A stretch of 64,000 nt of DNA from Phoenix dactylifera. Lineage: Eukaryota > Streptophyta > Magnoliopsida > Arecales > Arecaceae. The translations under genes were made by a program, and so were the position numbers. The notes beneath the pieces are model-generated. The model was not told the origin of the DNA. It searched no databases and saw nothing but the letters and a program-made list of their open reading frames with translations. Shown piece after piece: positions 49,211-61,579 of the stretch (within the stretch, counting starts at the first letter, position 1; each line of letters opens with the position of its first letter). Location: positions 2,542,001 through 2,606,000 of the forward strand of contig NC_052395.1 in the NCBI RefSeq assembly GCF_009389715.1, written 5' to 3'.

Positions 49211-50224
49211 CACCTAGCAGACGAGGACTCCCAACTTTTCTTCTTGAAGCTTGCTAAGTGATGAAAATTGGTGCCTTTGTCTGCTCAGTACATTGCAGTT
49301 GCTGACATTGTAAATTCTGTCCCCAAATTAGACATACCAATCTTGTTCATATCCTTTGTATTAGTTTGCAGTCCATCACTGGATTAGGAAATTGTCGGGC
49401 ATTACCTGTAGTTGCATTGAAGCATTTAGTTAAGAAAATCACATCATTGGATATTTTGACTTTCACAGGTTTGTGGCTGTATATGTCCAGAACTTAAGAT
49501 GAAATATGATGCTTCAAATTTTGACATTTTAATAGATGAGTCAGTTAACTGTCTCAGTTTACTTACCTGCATTAAGATGCACCATGCTACTTTCTTCTTC
49601 TTCCTTTTCTTCCCCCCTACAACCCCCAAACTTTTGATCTTGAGGAACCCTCTGCTTGATTTCCTCAAGAGTCAAAGAGTGGCTTGACTAGTGGCTTTGG
49701 CAGATTATTGTGCATGCTCGGTGCCCTACTTTTCTTGTCTGAGTAGACTGACTTCATGTTTTTGTACAAATCTATTGTGTTATATAGATATTCGTGTTTT
49801 TACTCCTACAAATGATGCATGGTGACAGGCTACCTGCTCACGGAATGATGCTCATGCGGGGCCACTAATGCATACCATGTTCCCTTCAAATGTTGTGATT
49901 GTGCGCTGTTGCTGGTCATCACAAATCTAATGCTACAACATGCTCTATATTCCAAGCTCTTACAAGGTCGAGAGATCACCACTTGAGAATTTTAAGCAAA
50001 TTTGGTTACATAGCGTGCGTAAATGCATGCGACTTCATGCATCATGTTAGTAGCTCTTCAATTATCTTTAGTTTATTTATTTTTTGTCTTTAATTTGTTT
50101 TTAAAGATAATTATCTTTAATATCTGTCCTGTGAATCCATCTGAGCACCTATCATGCACCTTGTTGAATCAGAAGGAGATGCCATGGGAATTGATAAATC
50201 TACCCTAACCCTTGGTAGTCGAAC
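49211..50224. other. 3' UTR of the PWWP gene and spacer
   Basis: Non-coding, AT-rich. No strong poly(A) hexamer stands out. No further gene recognised. Confidence 0.6.
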
Positions 50225-53200
50225 TTTTTTGCTTTAATTATTTTTGACGGCGAGGAAAACAAGAATATATTTGTTTTATTTATTTATTTATTTTGTACAT
50301 GACGAGGTTTTAGTGAACTAGCATCAAAGTAATGTATAACAAACAACAGCACTCAGAAGAAACAGTGAAACAAACTAAGACGATCTCAAATGGCCCACGC
50401 CACATGCAACAGCTCTGAGAAGTTGATTTAATTTATTGCAAATTGGCTGATCGGGGGGGATGACAAAATCACCATCAAAAGCTTTCCCAGCTATGTTTCC
50501 TTCTCGCCTGGCGTGTGAAGTTGTAGTTCCATTGGCTGCTATCATCCACCCTGCAATGTTCTTCATCCAGGGGTCTTATTCTAATTGCTAACCTGCAAGT
50601 AGAAAGATGAGACAGCCAAGTGATAATAGTGCTGGAATCCCCCTCGAGCCAGAGTCTTTCAGCATCGAACACTTCTACAGCATAATACAAACCCAGCCAT
50701 ACACCACTTAATTCAGCAAGAAGAACAGAGGATAAATTAGGTAATTATCTACCAGCTGCCCAAACTAAATTTCCCACATTATCTCCGAGTACACCAGCCG
50801 AAGTAGCCTTGTCTCCTGTTTTTGCCCCATCAAAGTTTCCAAGGGGGGAGCCACCCAGTGGATCATTAGAGATTTGCTTGGTTGTTGATGGAGGGTATAG
50901 ATGGCCCAGTTCCTTGACTGAGTAGGAAATGCATGATGTTGATTTTGAGACATGTTCATATAAAAAGTATGAGTCATTCTTAACAGGTCATGTGGGGCTA
51001 AAAATTCTGAATGAAAAATTCTTTTGTTCCTACCAAACGCGATGAGTGCAGCCATATATGAATAGAGAGCCCAAACGCCTTTCTCTATCCCTGCTTGAGC
51101 CACAAAGGTTACCAAAGCCGGCATCAATGAAGGTATAAAGCCAACTCAGATGAAGGCATTCTGCCGATGCCAGCACTACATAAGGGATAATGAATAATTA
51201 TATGCTGGGGGTTTTCAATAGAATGTGGACATAGATCACAATATACCTGATGATTTGGAAGAATGCCATGTTCATCTAATAAAGATTTGCATGGCAATCT
51301 TTTTTTTTTTTTTTTTTGATACAACAGCGACTTACACCAAAAGTGTATGAGTACGCCTAGAAAGAAGAAGTTGGCAGAGAGGGAAAGGAATAGACTCCAG
51401 ATTCTCCCAGAGGAACTCTCATAAGTAGTGCGCAACATAGGAGACAATCTAGTCAGTAGCATTGTTCACCTTCCGAGGCACCAGCAAAAACGCACCCTCA
51501 GAGGCACCACCAATTTCCAAATCCACTAAACTTGGGCATCCAATGAGGATGTATGGTCGTTATCTCCTAAATTATATAACTCCCTCAATGAAGGTTTGTT
51601 AAATCTAGTAGAGGTCCAGCCCTGCAGATCAGACCGATATCCCTTTGCCAATGGAATCTCCAGAATATGGTTCGTCATTAGCATTGAAATACGTGGCTAA
51701 CTTTTGTAAATCCCAGCTTCGATCGGTATTAATAAAATGGGCCACTTTCAGATTAGAAAAAATCAACATCTACAATAAGACATGTTGGCCAGTGACTTAG
51801 AGGAATACAAGTGATCCATGGTTCAGTATATGCATTCAGATTCATTCCAGAGCCCAAAGACCACTAAAATTAATTTTGCACTAGGCATGCATACCTGCAT
51901 GTTTTGTGCCATATAGGAGATGGCTTCCTTGGCCTTTTGCAGGCTAACCATGATCCCCTAAACATATATTTGGCATGCACTACTTCAGACCATAATGAGT
52001 CTGGTTGAAGCACCACTTGAGAAGCTAGTTTACATAGTAAGACCTTTTGCCTGGTTTGAAGTAGATGCAAGCCAATGCCTCCTTTATGTTTCGGTCGACA
52101 AACAGTTTCCCAAGCAATTCAAATGAAAGCCTCTACGATCACTTTGGTGTCGCCCGAAAAATGCTTTAAACTCCCTTTCTAAAGTTTTGATAACCGATAG
52201 AGGCACAGCAACAGATGACATGCAATGAATAGGAACAAAAGAGAAATCAAACTTAGAAGGGTTGCTCTGCCTGCTCCCAAATTGTCTATGATATAATGAA
52301 AATCCAATGGATTTAGCTTTGTACCTCAAGATATTTCCAAACCCCTCTCTTAACTAGCATGTGAAAAAATGGTTCAGAGCTGAGCTTTAGTAGCAGGAGG
52401 TGCAGATGGGCTGAAAAACATGGATGATTTATTATTTTTTTTTTGTATTAGTTGCCTGCCTAGAGAAATCATAGTAAGCATCCAGTAAAATTTTTAAGTA
52501 CCCTTGGTAAGACAATCATCAGCAAATAATAAATGGGATATAACAAGCCTCTTGAGGAAGGTTGATATGCTCTCAGTAAGTGAGAAGCAACAGCATCTTG
52601 CAGCATACTAGATAGAATCTAGGAACACAAAATCCATAAGCAAGGGGTTAACGGACAGCGCTGCCTTAATCAGCATTTTGGTTGGAACCAATGGGTTGGT
52701 GCGCCATTAACTACAAGAGCAAATAATGGTTCTATGAGGCATGCCTTAACCCATCGAATGAACCTGTTATAAAAGCCAAAATGATGCAGAACTTGCATAA
52801 GAATCTGTCATTGTATTCTGTCGTAAGCTTTCTCCATATCCAGTTTAAGAAGCATTAAACTCTTCGAACTAGGAGCATATGCAAGAGAGTGCATTAATTT
52901 TTAGGCCAAGAGGATATTATGGGTAATGTTTCATCCCTGAACGAATGCACCTTGAGCTTTAGACACCATGGAGGTGGAGAATAGGTTGAAGCCTATGAGC
53001 CAGAATCTTTGCCACTATCTTATAAATGAAATTGCAAAGACTCATTGGGCAAAATTCAGATGGTCTAGTCAGGCTCAGGATCTCAGGGACTAAAGTTATA
53101 TAAGTTTGCTTCTAATTATTCTGGTCAACATAGAAATCAGAAACAGATGGTGATCAAAAGCATACCAGGGTAGGCGATGTACATTTGTTTCAGAATATTG

Positions 53201-53830
53201 GTCGAGCCGTGCTTCTGAAGCAAAAGCTCGATCTAACCTTTCCCATACCCTAGCAAGCCCCAATCTGCTATTACAATAGGTATATTTTTTCCCCTTAAAA
53301 CCCCAGATCTATTAGACCCATGGTGCGAATAAAGTTCTTGAATTCCCTGATGTCTCAATCAACTTTAATGGTTTGCCTCCCTGTTTATCTTCAGGGTGAA
53401 TGATACAATTGAAGTCTCCAACAAGAAGCATGGATAATTTTTTCTGAAATACCTGATTAACAGAACTCCAAATAGTTCTTCTATGTATGCCATAGGCATT
53501 TGCATAAACTACAGCAATTATTAACCCAATCAATTCTGATTGAGATGATATGACCCCATAAATTATCTGTCTATCTTGATGCATGAAGGTAACATCACCT
53601 ATATCCTTTCTCTGAGTGATTAATATACCCCTAGATAATCCCATAGCTGGTACCATATAAAGGTTTTATATAGGGCCCATAACTCAATATTGTTAAAAAA
53701 GTGGAGTGTGTCTGCTTGTAGACAACTGAATAACAGAACAAGAGCATTGGTGCACTGCATTGTGTTTTCGGTCTGCCTCAAGTCGCAAGTCCTAAACAAC
53801 TCTATTCCTCTCATTTTATAGAAAATAGAA
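50225..53830 (-). mobile_element. LINE (L1-type), nearly full pol region but degenerate
   Basis: Minus-strand order: endonuclease (53820-53312; RKDIGDVTFMH, VVYANAYGIHRRTIW, MLLVGDFNCIIHPEDKQGG, the GDFN motif of apurinic-type endonucleases); a frameshifted RT region, about 53200-52400; the linker (52330-51870; KRPRKPSPIWHK); zf-RVT (51300-51130; YCDLCPHSIENPQHIIIHYPLC); and RNase H (about 51130-50380; FDGAKTGDKA near 50830, LWLEGDSSTIITWL at 50640). Multiple frameshifts and stops make it inactive. A short LINE tail is inserted into it at 51302. Confidence 0.88.
51302..51530 (-). mobile_element. Very short LINE 3' end nested in another LINE
   Basis: Starts at a T run (51300-51318, the minus-strand poly(A) tail) and encodes only the last RNase H residues (KVNNATDWIVSYVAHYL near 51470-51420). 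It interrupts the host LINE between its WIWKL segment and its LPCKSLLDEHGI segment. I could not find a clean target duplication. Confidence 0.7.
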
Positions 53831-54404
53831 AATCTATTTCATTCTTGAGTTTGCAAGAAAAAAATTAGGCTCGTTTATTTTTAGAAGATAATACATACTT
53901 GAAAAGTTATTCACGAAAAGTGATAACCTAAAAAATACATAGATATATTCAATATTGAATGTTGAGTCTGTACCACACTTACGAATCCTAAATCTGTATT
54001 GTTCTTGAGGAAAAAAAAATTTATAAATTAATAGTAAAATAATTTTTTGGGCACAAAAATCACAAAAGGGATTTCAAATCCTCTTTCTTTTTTGGGAAAT
54101 ATGAAAGCTTTTTTAGATCTACTATGCTCTTGTTGCACAACTATCATAAAACATAAGTTTTATTAGAATTTTCAAATTATTCTCTAACTGCCCTAAAACA
54201 CGTCGTGACTAAGGATACGTGATCTAAGGATTTCTTCCTCATTTAAATAAATAGAATTGTAAAAAATTGATAGCATGTTTGGTTGTTTACAAATCGACAT
54301 CTAAGCTCAATTTAAATATTTGGTTGGTTATACCGGACTATTTGTGTTACTTTTTTTTTAAAAAAAAGCTATAAATGTAACCAATGCAGGAAAAGCCAAG
54401 GTTT
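53831..54404. other. AT-rich spacer between LINE remnants
   Basis: No gene or element recognised; A/T runs dominate. Confidence 0.6.
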
Positions 54405-55745
54405 TTTTTTTTTTTTGCTGATATGGCGTATTTACACAAACCTTATATGAATACAATCCTGAAAGTCGGAAAATAAAACATCCCTAAACATATTGGGTAC
54501 ATAAGCCTCCAAAGTCTATGGAAGCCCTCCCGAATGATCCGCCACAAAGAAAGCCATCCAGTCCGCCGCACTATTGGCCTCCTTGTAGAAATGCCTCGCC
54601 CAAAGGCAGAACAACCACCCCTCTAACACCAAATGTCCTGAATCAGGGGGTTAGATCCCACGGCTCCTACCTGCCCTTGGATCTAATTGATCACAGTCGC
54701 TGAATCGCTTTCAAATATAATGGTATCAACCCTCAGGAAACTCTGTGCATATCTAAGTCCAGCCCAAGCAGCCCTCAGCTTTACCTCAAGAACAGAACAA
54801 GTGTATAACCGGCACCCACCCGTTGCAACAAGTTTACAATCAAGGTCCCTAATAATGAAGCCAGCGCCGCCCCCCCTACCACATTCCAACACACGCCCGT
54901 CGAAGTTTACCTTAAGGAAGCTTGGGGGTGGGAGCTCTCAGGTGATAAATACCTAATGAGATGCTAGAGTCTCAGGTGCCTCGAGCTATTAAAGAAACTC
55001 CTAGGCAGTTGAGGTGGAAGAACTTAGTAGACTATACCCATGCTCTCTCCAGGACTAGCTAAGGAGGCAAGTTGCTCTCTCCAAAGATCCAAGTATTTTT
55101 CGCCAGCCAGATGTGGAATGCAACATAGGCCACTAAAACAACAACCGATCTAAATTGGGGTCTGCTCCATGGGCTCCTCATGTGCAGCATGAATGTGGCC
55201 CCTAAGGTCAATAAAGAGAGTACTTCTTGGGGGATGTCAATCAATCTCCATATCTGCAATGCTCTCATGCAATAGAAGAAGACATGAACCACATTTCCTC
55301 TATCGCAAAACATGGACAAGTTGAAGGAACACTTACCCCCATTTCCTCATAGCAGATCCGGTTAGTAGGCATCCCCAAAAGACCTTCCAAAGAAACAATG
55401 CGGCTCTTGGATGGAGTCCTAACCTCCAAACCCAAGCACTGCCACAGCTCTGCCCTGTTCATCCCTAAACATGTTGTAAATATCTCTTATCCAGACTTTT
55501 GGCCTGCAAGAGGATCTCCACACCAGCACATCTGGGGTCTTGGACTGCAAGACAGCAATAGCAAAGACTTTCTCTGCTCTCCAAAAAGCTCTTGATCTGA
55601 CCAATGTCCCAGCCTCCCTCCTTAGCGATAAGGAGGGAGGCTGTTCTCATCTCAGTGTTGATCATGGTTAGCCAAAAACTTAAAAAGAAGATCGTCCAAC
55701 CGCATATCATCTAGAATAGCTACACTCTCACCATCCCCAATTAGC
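54405..55745 (-). mobile_element. LINE remnant, minus strand, linker to RNase H
   Basis: Minus strand begins at LIGDGESVAILDD (55741), runs through the zf-RVT region (about 55460-55300, then FYCMRALQIWRLIDIPQEV) and AFHIWLAKNTWIF, then RNase H (GGGAGFIIRDLDCKLVATGG, VKLRAAWAGLRYAQ, FESDSATV), and ends in a poly(A) tail shown as a T run at about 54402-54416. It has several stops. It abuts an opposite-strand LINE at its 5' end. Confidence 0.85.
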
Positions 55746-57183
55746 TACCTTGGCCATAACTAAAGCTCCATGAGTACATGTTTCTATTTGCTGAGGTCCT
55801 TTGAGAGAGGCACTGGGGTTTTGGAGCTAAGTGATGGCAGCTAGGTATGCCCGGGTGCAGACCGATGAAGTGGCTCCAAGCGGTCGGAGATGTTCTTACT
55901 TGTGGTAGAAGATTTGCAGATATGTGCCTACAGCCTTGGCAAACTCCAGGTGGCTGATTGGCGATGGGCAGAATGCAGATGTGATGGAGGACCCCTAGGT
56001 GGACTCTCTTCTTATTGGACGTTGGTCGACTATTGTCAGCATCAAGGCGGCGGATGGACTTTGTGTTTGCGACCTGCTTCGGGCTGAGGAGGCAAAGTGG
56101 GACGACGACAAGATAGATCAGCTGTTTGGCGAGCATCTTGCAGAGCGGGTCCAGTCGCTTCCGATTCCAGGGTGTGCCGGTCTGGATGTAAATGTTTGGA
56201 GTATGATTTGTAAAGCCAGAGTGCGAGCTGACAGGAGCATAGTCCGAGACAGGGCTTCACTTAGATCTAGATATCCGATCTCCACCCACGGATGATACTT
56301 TTTCTGTAGAAAGTGGCCTGGGGGAGACTACCGACGAGGCTTGAGCTGAGTAGGAGGGGGCTGGGTGTCCAACCCTAGTGCTCGGACATCCAGGTAGATG
56401 AGATTGTGGAGCATGCTCTGTTACAATGCAAGCGAGCTAGGAGGGTCTAGAGGCTTTGCGAGATCCCGCCGGATGCCTAAAGCCATCTGGGTATTTTTTG
56501 CAAGTAATTCGCAGTTGGGCTGACACCCCCCCCGAGATGCGGTAGGTGGCCCTAGGGGCGACCTACACTGCTTGCCAAATCTGGCTGGCCAAGAATGCCT
56601 GGACCTTTGGCGAGAGCTATCCGTCCCTGAGGTTTGTTGTTGAGCGCGCCCAGGCTCAGGCAGCAGAGATTACTTATGCAAACCCGTCGCATGGACCTTT
56701 GACAGCTCGGGACACATAGGGCTCTTCTTTTGCTCGTGTAGTGCCTCAGACAGTGTTCTTCACCTGAAAGCAACCACCCCCGAGTTTTCTCAAGGTCAAT
56801 TTTGATAGATGTGTGTGCGACGATAGCAGGTAGGGTGGTCATGGATTTGTCATCAGGGGCCCGGACTCCAGAGTGGTGGCTGTTGGAGACTGCCAAATCT
56901 TCGATGTCTCAGTCTCTAAAGCAGAGTTGAGGGCAGCATGAGATGGCCTGAGCCATGCCCGACGAGGGTTGGGGGCTTCCTTTATCATACTTGAGGGAGA
57001 CTCTGCCACTGTGATTGGATTGATTCAGCGACGGTGGAAGGGACAACCCCTTGCTTCGAGACATATGGGCTATGGTGAGGGGTGGTGTGGCCTTCAGGCC
57101 AAGCATATTTTCGGAGAGGCAAATCGGGCCACGGATTGGGTGGGGTCATACTAGAAATGTACGAATCTACGAGAAAAAAAAAA
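55746..57183 (+). mobile_element. LINE remnant, plus strand, linker to RNase H, with poly(A) tail
   Basis: Plus-strand frames show RWLIGDGQNADVMEDP, then LRAEEAKWDDDKIDQLFGEHLA (about 56085-56150), a zf-RVT region, then RNase H pieces (ILEGDSATVIGLIQRRW at about 56985-57035 and GEANRATDWVGSY at 57117-57154). An A run closes it at 57173-57183. Stops and frameshifts are frequent. The tail ends about 80 bp before the telo box of the eL28 promoter. Confidence 0.85.
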
Positions 57184-57374
57184 TCTCTCGCTCCGCTCGC
57201 TTGCACCCGTTGAAGCCCTCTCGAGGGCATTTCGGTCATTTCACTCGAAGCAATCTATTCCCTTAGGGTTTTGTGATTGCTATAAAGGTATTTCTAGCTA
57301 GCGACCCCTCTCTCCCGGGGCTTATCCTTTTGAGGCCGAAGAGCGAGAGGATCGCCGCTGCCGCCGCCTCGTCG
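57184..57374 (+). promoter_or_regulatory. Core promoter and first leader exon of the eL28 gene
   Basis: A perfect telo box (AAACCCTAA on the minus strand, 57263-57271) lies just before a TATA-like TATAAAGG at 57281-57288. The pyrimidine-rich stretch CCCCTCTCTCCC (about 57305-57316), about 25 bp further, is a good place for a TOP-like start. Telo boxes are typical of plant ribosomal-protein gene promoters. The leader exon ends at 57374 (GTCG|GTAAGA). Confidence 0.75.
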
Positions 57375-57942
57375 GTAAGAGGAACCCCACTTCGTCCTTC
57401 ACGTTGCCAAGGTTTCGATCTCTCTCCATTTTTGTAAATCTTTTTTGGTTTCTTTAATTTGCCACTAAGGTCTTCTCTTCCGAGTGATCCAAAGTTTAGG
57501 GTTCTGATAAGGATCAGATCTTTCATTAGTTATTTCCAATGATTGTAAGATCTGCAGGTCCTTTCAGAAGTATTTATTTGGTTGATTTTGATCCGTTTGT
57601 GTGGGACCGTAGATCTCTTTAGTAGATCAAGATCGCTTAAAATTTTGGATTTGATCTTGGTCGCATTTTTATTTCTTCTAACGTGAGTTCTTAGTTAGTT
57701 CCCGCAGTAGGTTTTGATCGTTTGGATTGGTCGTGCCCCACCAAAAAATTTCCCCATCTGATCTTTTTATTTAGCATTTTCTTAACTGTATATTTAAGAT
57801 CATTCTTGAAGGAGAGATTTGCATGATTACTTATTCGAAGTTTTTTTGTTTTTATGGTCTAAAGTAGCGCGAGCTACACCTCTTCATCCTCCTATATTTT
57901 TTTTTCTTTGTTTAATTTGATCGTTGCTTTTAATTCTTGCAG
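57375..57942 (+). other. 5'-UTR intron of the eL28 gene
   Basis: GTAAGA donor at 57375 and TTGCAG acceptor ending at 57942, five bases before the start codon. It is T-rich as leader introns usually are, and carries another telo-like TTTAGGGTT at about 57493. Confidence 0.75.
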
Positions 57943-57947
57943 TCGAA

Positions 57948-60900
57948 ATGGCTACCGTTCCCGAGCCACTTATCTGGGAGATTGTTAAGAGAAACAATGC
58001 TTTTCTTGTTAAGCAGTTTGGTAATGGCAATGCCAAGGTGCAGTTCAGCAAAGAGCCGAACAATCTCTACAATGTGAATTCCTACAAGCACTCTGGTGAG
58101 AAGTTCAGATTTTTTATCTGGTTCTCTAAGTTATGCATTCTTTTTAATAGTCTTTGGTCCCCCGGAAGGGGGAGGGTGTGGTGTGGGGAGGGTGTTATGT
58201 TTACATTTGTAATGTTTATAATTGTTATGCAACCTGAAAAATTATAGGGTTGGCGAACAAGAAAACAGTGTCCATTCAGCCAGGAGGGAAGGACGTCTCC
58301 GTGGTTCTTGCAACCAGTAAGACGAAGAAGCAGAACAAACCTGGTAGTCTATACAACAGGTCGGTCATGAAGAAAGAGTTCCGTAAGATGGCAAAGGCAG
58401 TCAAGAACCAGGTACTATTTGTGCTTTTTTTTAAAAAAAAAATAGCATTGTTTTATGCAGCCTCATTGTCTTGCCATTTAGTGTCATGTTTTTTTGCTTT
58501 TTTTTGGCATGAAATGCTTTTATGCAGCCTTCTGCTTATATCTATTTCTTGCAGTTATTTTTGTCCATATTTTGTTGTTTTTCAAATGTCACTATCTAGA
58601 AGGATTGAATGCTTATATGAGTTAAGATAAATTTTAATTCGTAGCTTTTCAAAAAGTTCAGCTTCTTTAGCACTTTTTACAGTGAAGATAGTTTAGCTCT
58701 AGATGATACCTTTGTTGTTACTCAGGTCTGCTAAACTTGCAAGTGAAGCATTTTTTTGTGCTCGGTAAATAAGTTGGAAGTGTCCAACTTAAATTCTTAA
58801 GTGTTGGCTTACACAAGAAGATGGGCAAACCCCAAACTTAGCAGCCAACGTAAATGGGGATCTTGGAACAAAATCTATATGAAGCTTCTTTATGTTGATG
58901 TTTTGATCAAATTTGAATTGTTTAATAACTTTTGAGCTTTGGGATATTCTGTAATTACACAACTTAAAGGCCTGCCTGTCACTAGAGCATTTTCAGCACT
59001 TATTGCAACGTTTATTTCTTACCCCATAACTTGGATCTCAGGGCTCCGAAGGAACATTGCAAACAGATTTTCTTATAATTGGTTAATGATATACAGTTTA
59101 CGTTGCTGGTTTTTGGTGAACACTTCAGTTTGCAGTGGTAAATTTTTTTTAATGAAAACAATGTTTCGTATTTGATGATATTCATGTAATTTGAATGTGA
59201 CATGACTATTGTCAGTGTTAGTTTCTCCGATGGCAATGTCAAGGTTTTATCTGCACAAATCTTGTGTGGACCTATTCAGTTTTCCAGAATCAATATTAGT
59301 ATGTCCAAATGCAAATATATAGTTACAAATTATCTTAATGCTTTTAGTTTGATATTCAGCAAACACTGCTATGACGAGCTGCTAACGTGTAAGAAGATCC
59401 ATTCGATTGATTGGGTCTTCAATGAAATATCCTTGTTACGCTTGGCTTCTGAGCTGCTTCTTCTTCGTCATCCATTTTCTTTTAGATGGTAGGGTTTGGA
59501 CTTCTTGGTTTCTTGTAATTTGAACTGCGACATGGCTCTTGCCAGTGTTCATTTGGCAATATCAAGGTTTTATCTGCATAAACCATATGTCCCTGTGTAA
59601 ATCTGATGATTACAAAGTCAAAATAGGTGTAATGTCACATTCCCATTGTACTTGTTTTAATTCTATCCAGCTGCTTTGTTTGAATTAACTTATCTTTATA
59701 GCAGTAGAACTTGGACTAGTTGTTTTCTTGCTTTATTGTTATTGCTCTTTTCGATTGGCTGTATGGACCTATTGGGTTTTCTGGAATCAATATTAGTATG
59801 TTCTAATGCAAATATATAATCACAAATTATCTTAATGCTTTTAGTTTGATATTCCGCAAACACTGCTATGATGAGCTGCTAACATGTGAGAGAATCCATT
59901 CTACTGATTGGGTCTTCAATGAAATATACTTGTTACGCTTGGCTTCTGAGCTTCTTCTCTCTTTTTCAGTCTTCTAAATTCCATTTTTATGAGTGATAGT
60001 GGAAAACGAGTTCATGGTTCTTCATCCCTACTACGCAATGAGGTCTTCTTCTAGAGGGGTTGTCATCAATTTCCTTTTTGTTTCTTATGTTTTTTCAATG
60101 GTTCCTTCCTATTTACTTTGTGGACCGGTTGTTTTCTAGAGGGCAATGTCAAGGTTTTATCTGCATAAACCATATGCCCCTGTGTAAATCTGATGATCAC
60201 AAAATCAAAATAGGTGTAATGTCACATTTCCATTGTACTTGTTTTAATTCTATCCAGCTGCTTTGTTTGAATTAACTTATCTTTATAGCAGTGGAACTTG
60301 GACTAGTTGTTTTCTTGCTTTATTGTTATTGCTCTTTTCGATTGGCTGTATGGACCTATTGAGTTTTCTGGAATCAATATTAGTATGTTGTAATGCAAAT
60401 ATATAATCACAAATTATCTTAATGCTTTTAGTTTGATATTCCGCAAACACTGCAATGATGAGCTGCTAACATGTGAGAGGATCCATTCTACTGATTGGGT
60501 CTTCAATGAAATATACTTGTTACGCTTGGCTTCTGAGCTTCTTCTCTCTTTTTCAGTCTTCTAATTCCATTTTTATGAGTGATAGTGGAAAACGAGTTCA
60601 TGGTTCTTCATCCCTACTACGCAATGAGGTCTTCTTCTAGAGGGGTTGTCATCAATTTCCTTTTTGTTTTCTTATGTTTTTTCAATGGCTCCTTCCTATT
60701 TACTTCGTGGACCGGTTGGGTTTTCTGGAGTCAATATTAGTATATTTCAAGTGAAGATATATAATTACTGATTTTCTTTTTTAAAATAAAAGATCCAGTG
60801 CTGACAAAACATTGCAATGATGATCTTCTAATGTGTAAGAAGATCCTTTCAACTGTTTGGGCCCTCAATAAAATATACTTGTTGTTATGCTTGGCTTTGA

Positions 60901-61579
60901 AGCTTTGTCTTGCATCATCTAATCCTGTTGCTATCATGGGTCATGGTGGAAAATAAGTTTATGGTTCTCTGTCCCTAGTATGCAATCAGCTCTGTTTCTA
61001 GAGCGGTGGTCATCCATTTCCTTTTAGTTATTGCATTTCAATGAATTGACTTAAAACAAGATTTGTTATTTTAATATTTAGTTTCTATTTTTGAACATAC
61101 TAATGCATACAACATATTTATAAACAGTCGTCTGATGTTTATTGACTTTTGTGTTACAATCATTGTGGCAAAGATTTTTAAAATCAAAATAAGGATAGTT
61201 ACATATGTTTGTAACTCTTGGTTTCTAGTCTCTTTCTCTAGGTGTTTTTCACCTCAAATGCTTGTACCCACCTGCATCCTCTAGACTGTGATCACTATTG
61301 TTTTCCCCTTAATTTTCTTTTCATGGAGCATTTGATCACCGATCATTTATTCCCATTACAAAGATCTATTCTTTTCATTGGATTCTTGTTCTGATTGTTC
61401 GCACTTCAGGTTTATTGATGTTTGTGCTTTATTCTTGTGTTTAGGTGACCGACAACTACTACAGACCTGATTTGACCAAAGCAGCTCTTGCAAGGCTCAG
61501 TGCTGTACATCGCAGCCTCAAGGTTGCCAAGTCTGGTGTGAAGAAGAGGAACAGGCAGGCTGTTAAAGTAAAATACTAG
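57948..61579 (+). CDS. RPL28: 60S ribosomal protein eL28, 3 coding exons, 148 aa
   Basis: Exons 57948-58095, 58248-58411 and 61445-61579; GT-AG introns, closing phases. The protein starts [20 protein letters not shown] and contains [20 protein letters not shown], the basic segment [16 protein letters not shown] and [18 protein letters not shown]. It ends in a Lys/Arg-rich tail ([16 protein letters not shown]). Length and order fit plant cytosolic L28e, a structural protein of the large ribosomal subunit. Regulation fits ribosomal-protein genes: telo box, pyrimidine-rich start and leader intron. The second coding intron is swollen to 3 kb by a tandem repeat. Confidence 0.97.
59185..61040. repeat. 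Tandem repeat of about 590 bp in eL28 intron 2
   Basis: Two nearly identical units lie at about 59545-60133 and 60134-60720. AAGGTTTTATCTGCATA recurs at 59564 and 60151 (587 bp apart), and TTCTGGAATCAATATTAGTATG at about 59778 and 60368. Partial, more diverged copies flank them at about 59185-59500 and 60716-61040. The central copies differ at only a few percent of positions by eye. No coding content. Confidence 0.9.

Noticed and set aside
59185..61040. A CRISPR-like or regularly spaced repeat array
   Set aside because: The units are contiguous tandem copies of about 590 bp in a plant intron, with no unique spacers.
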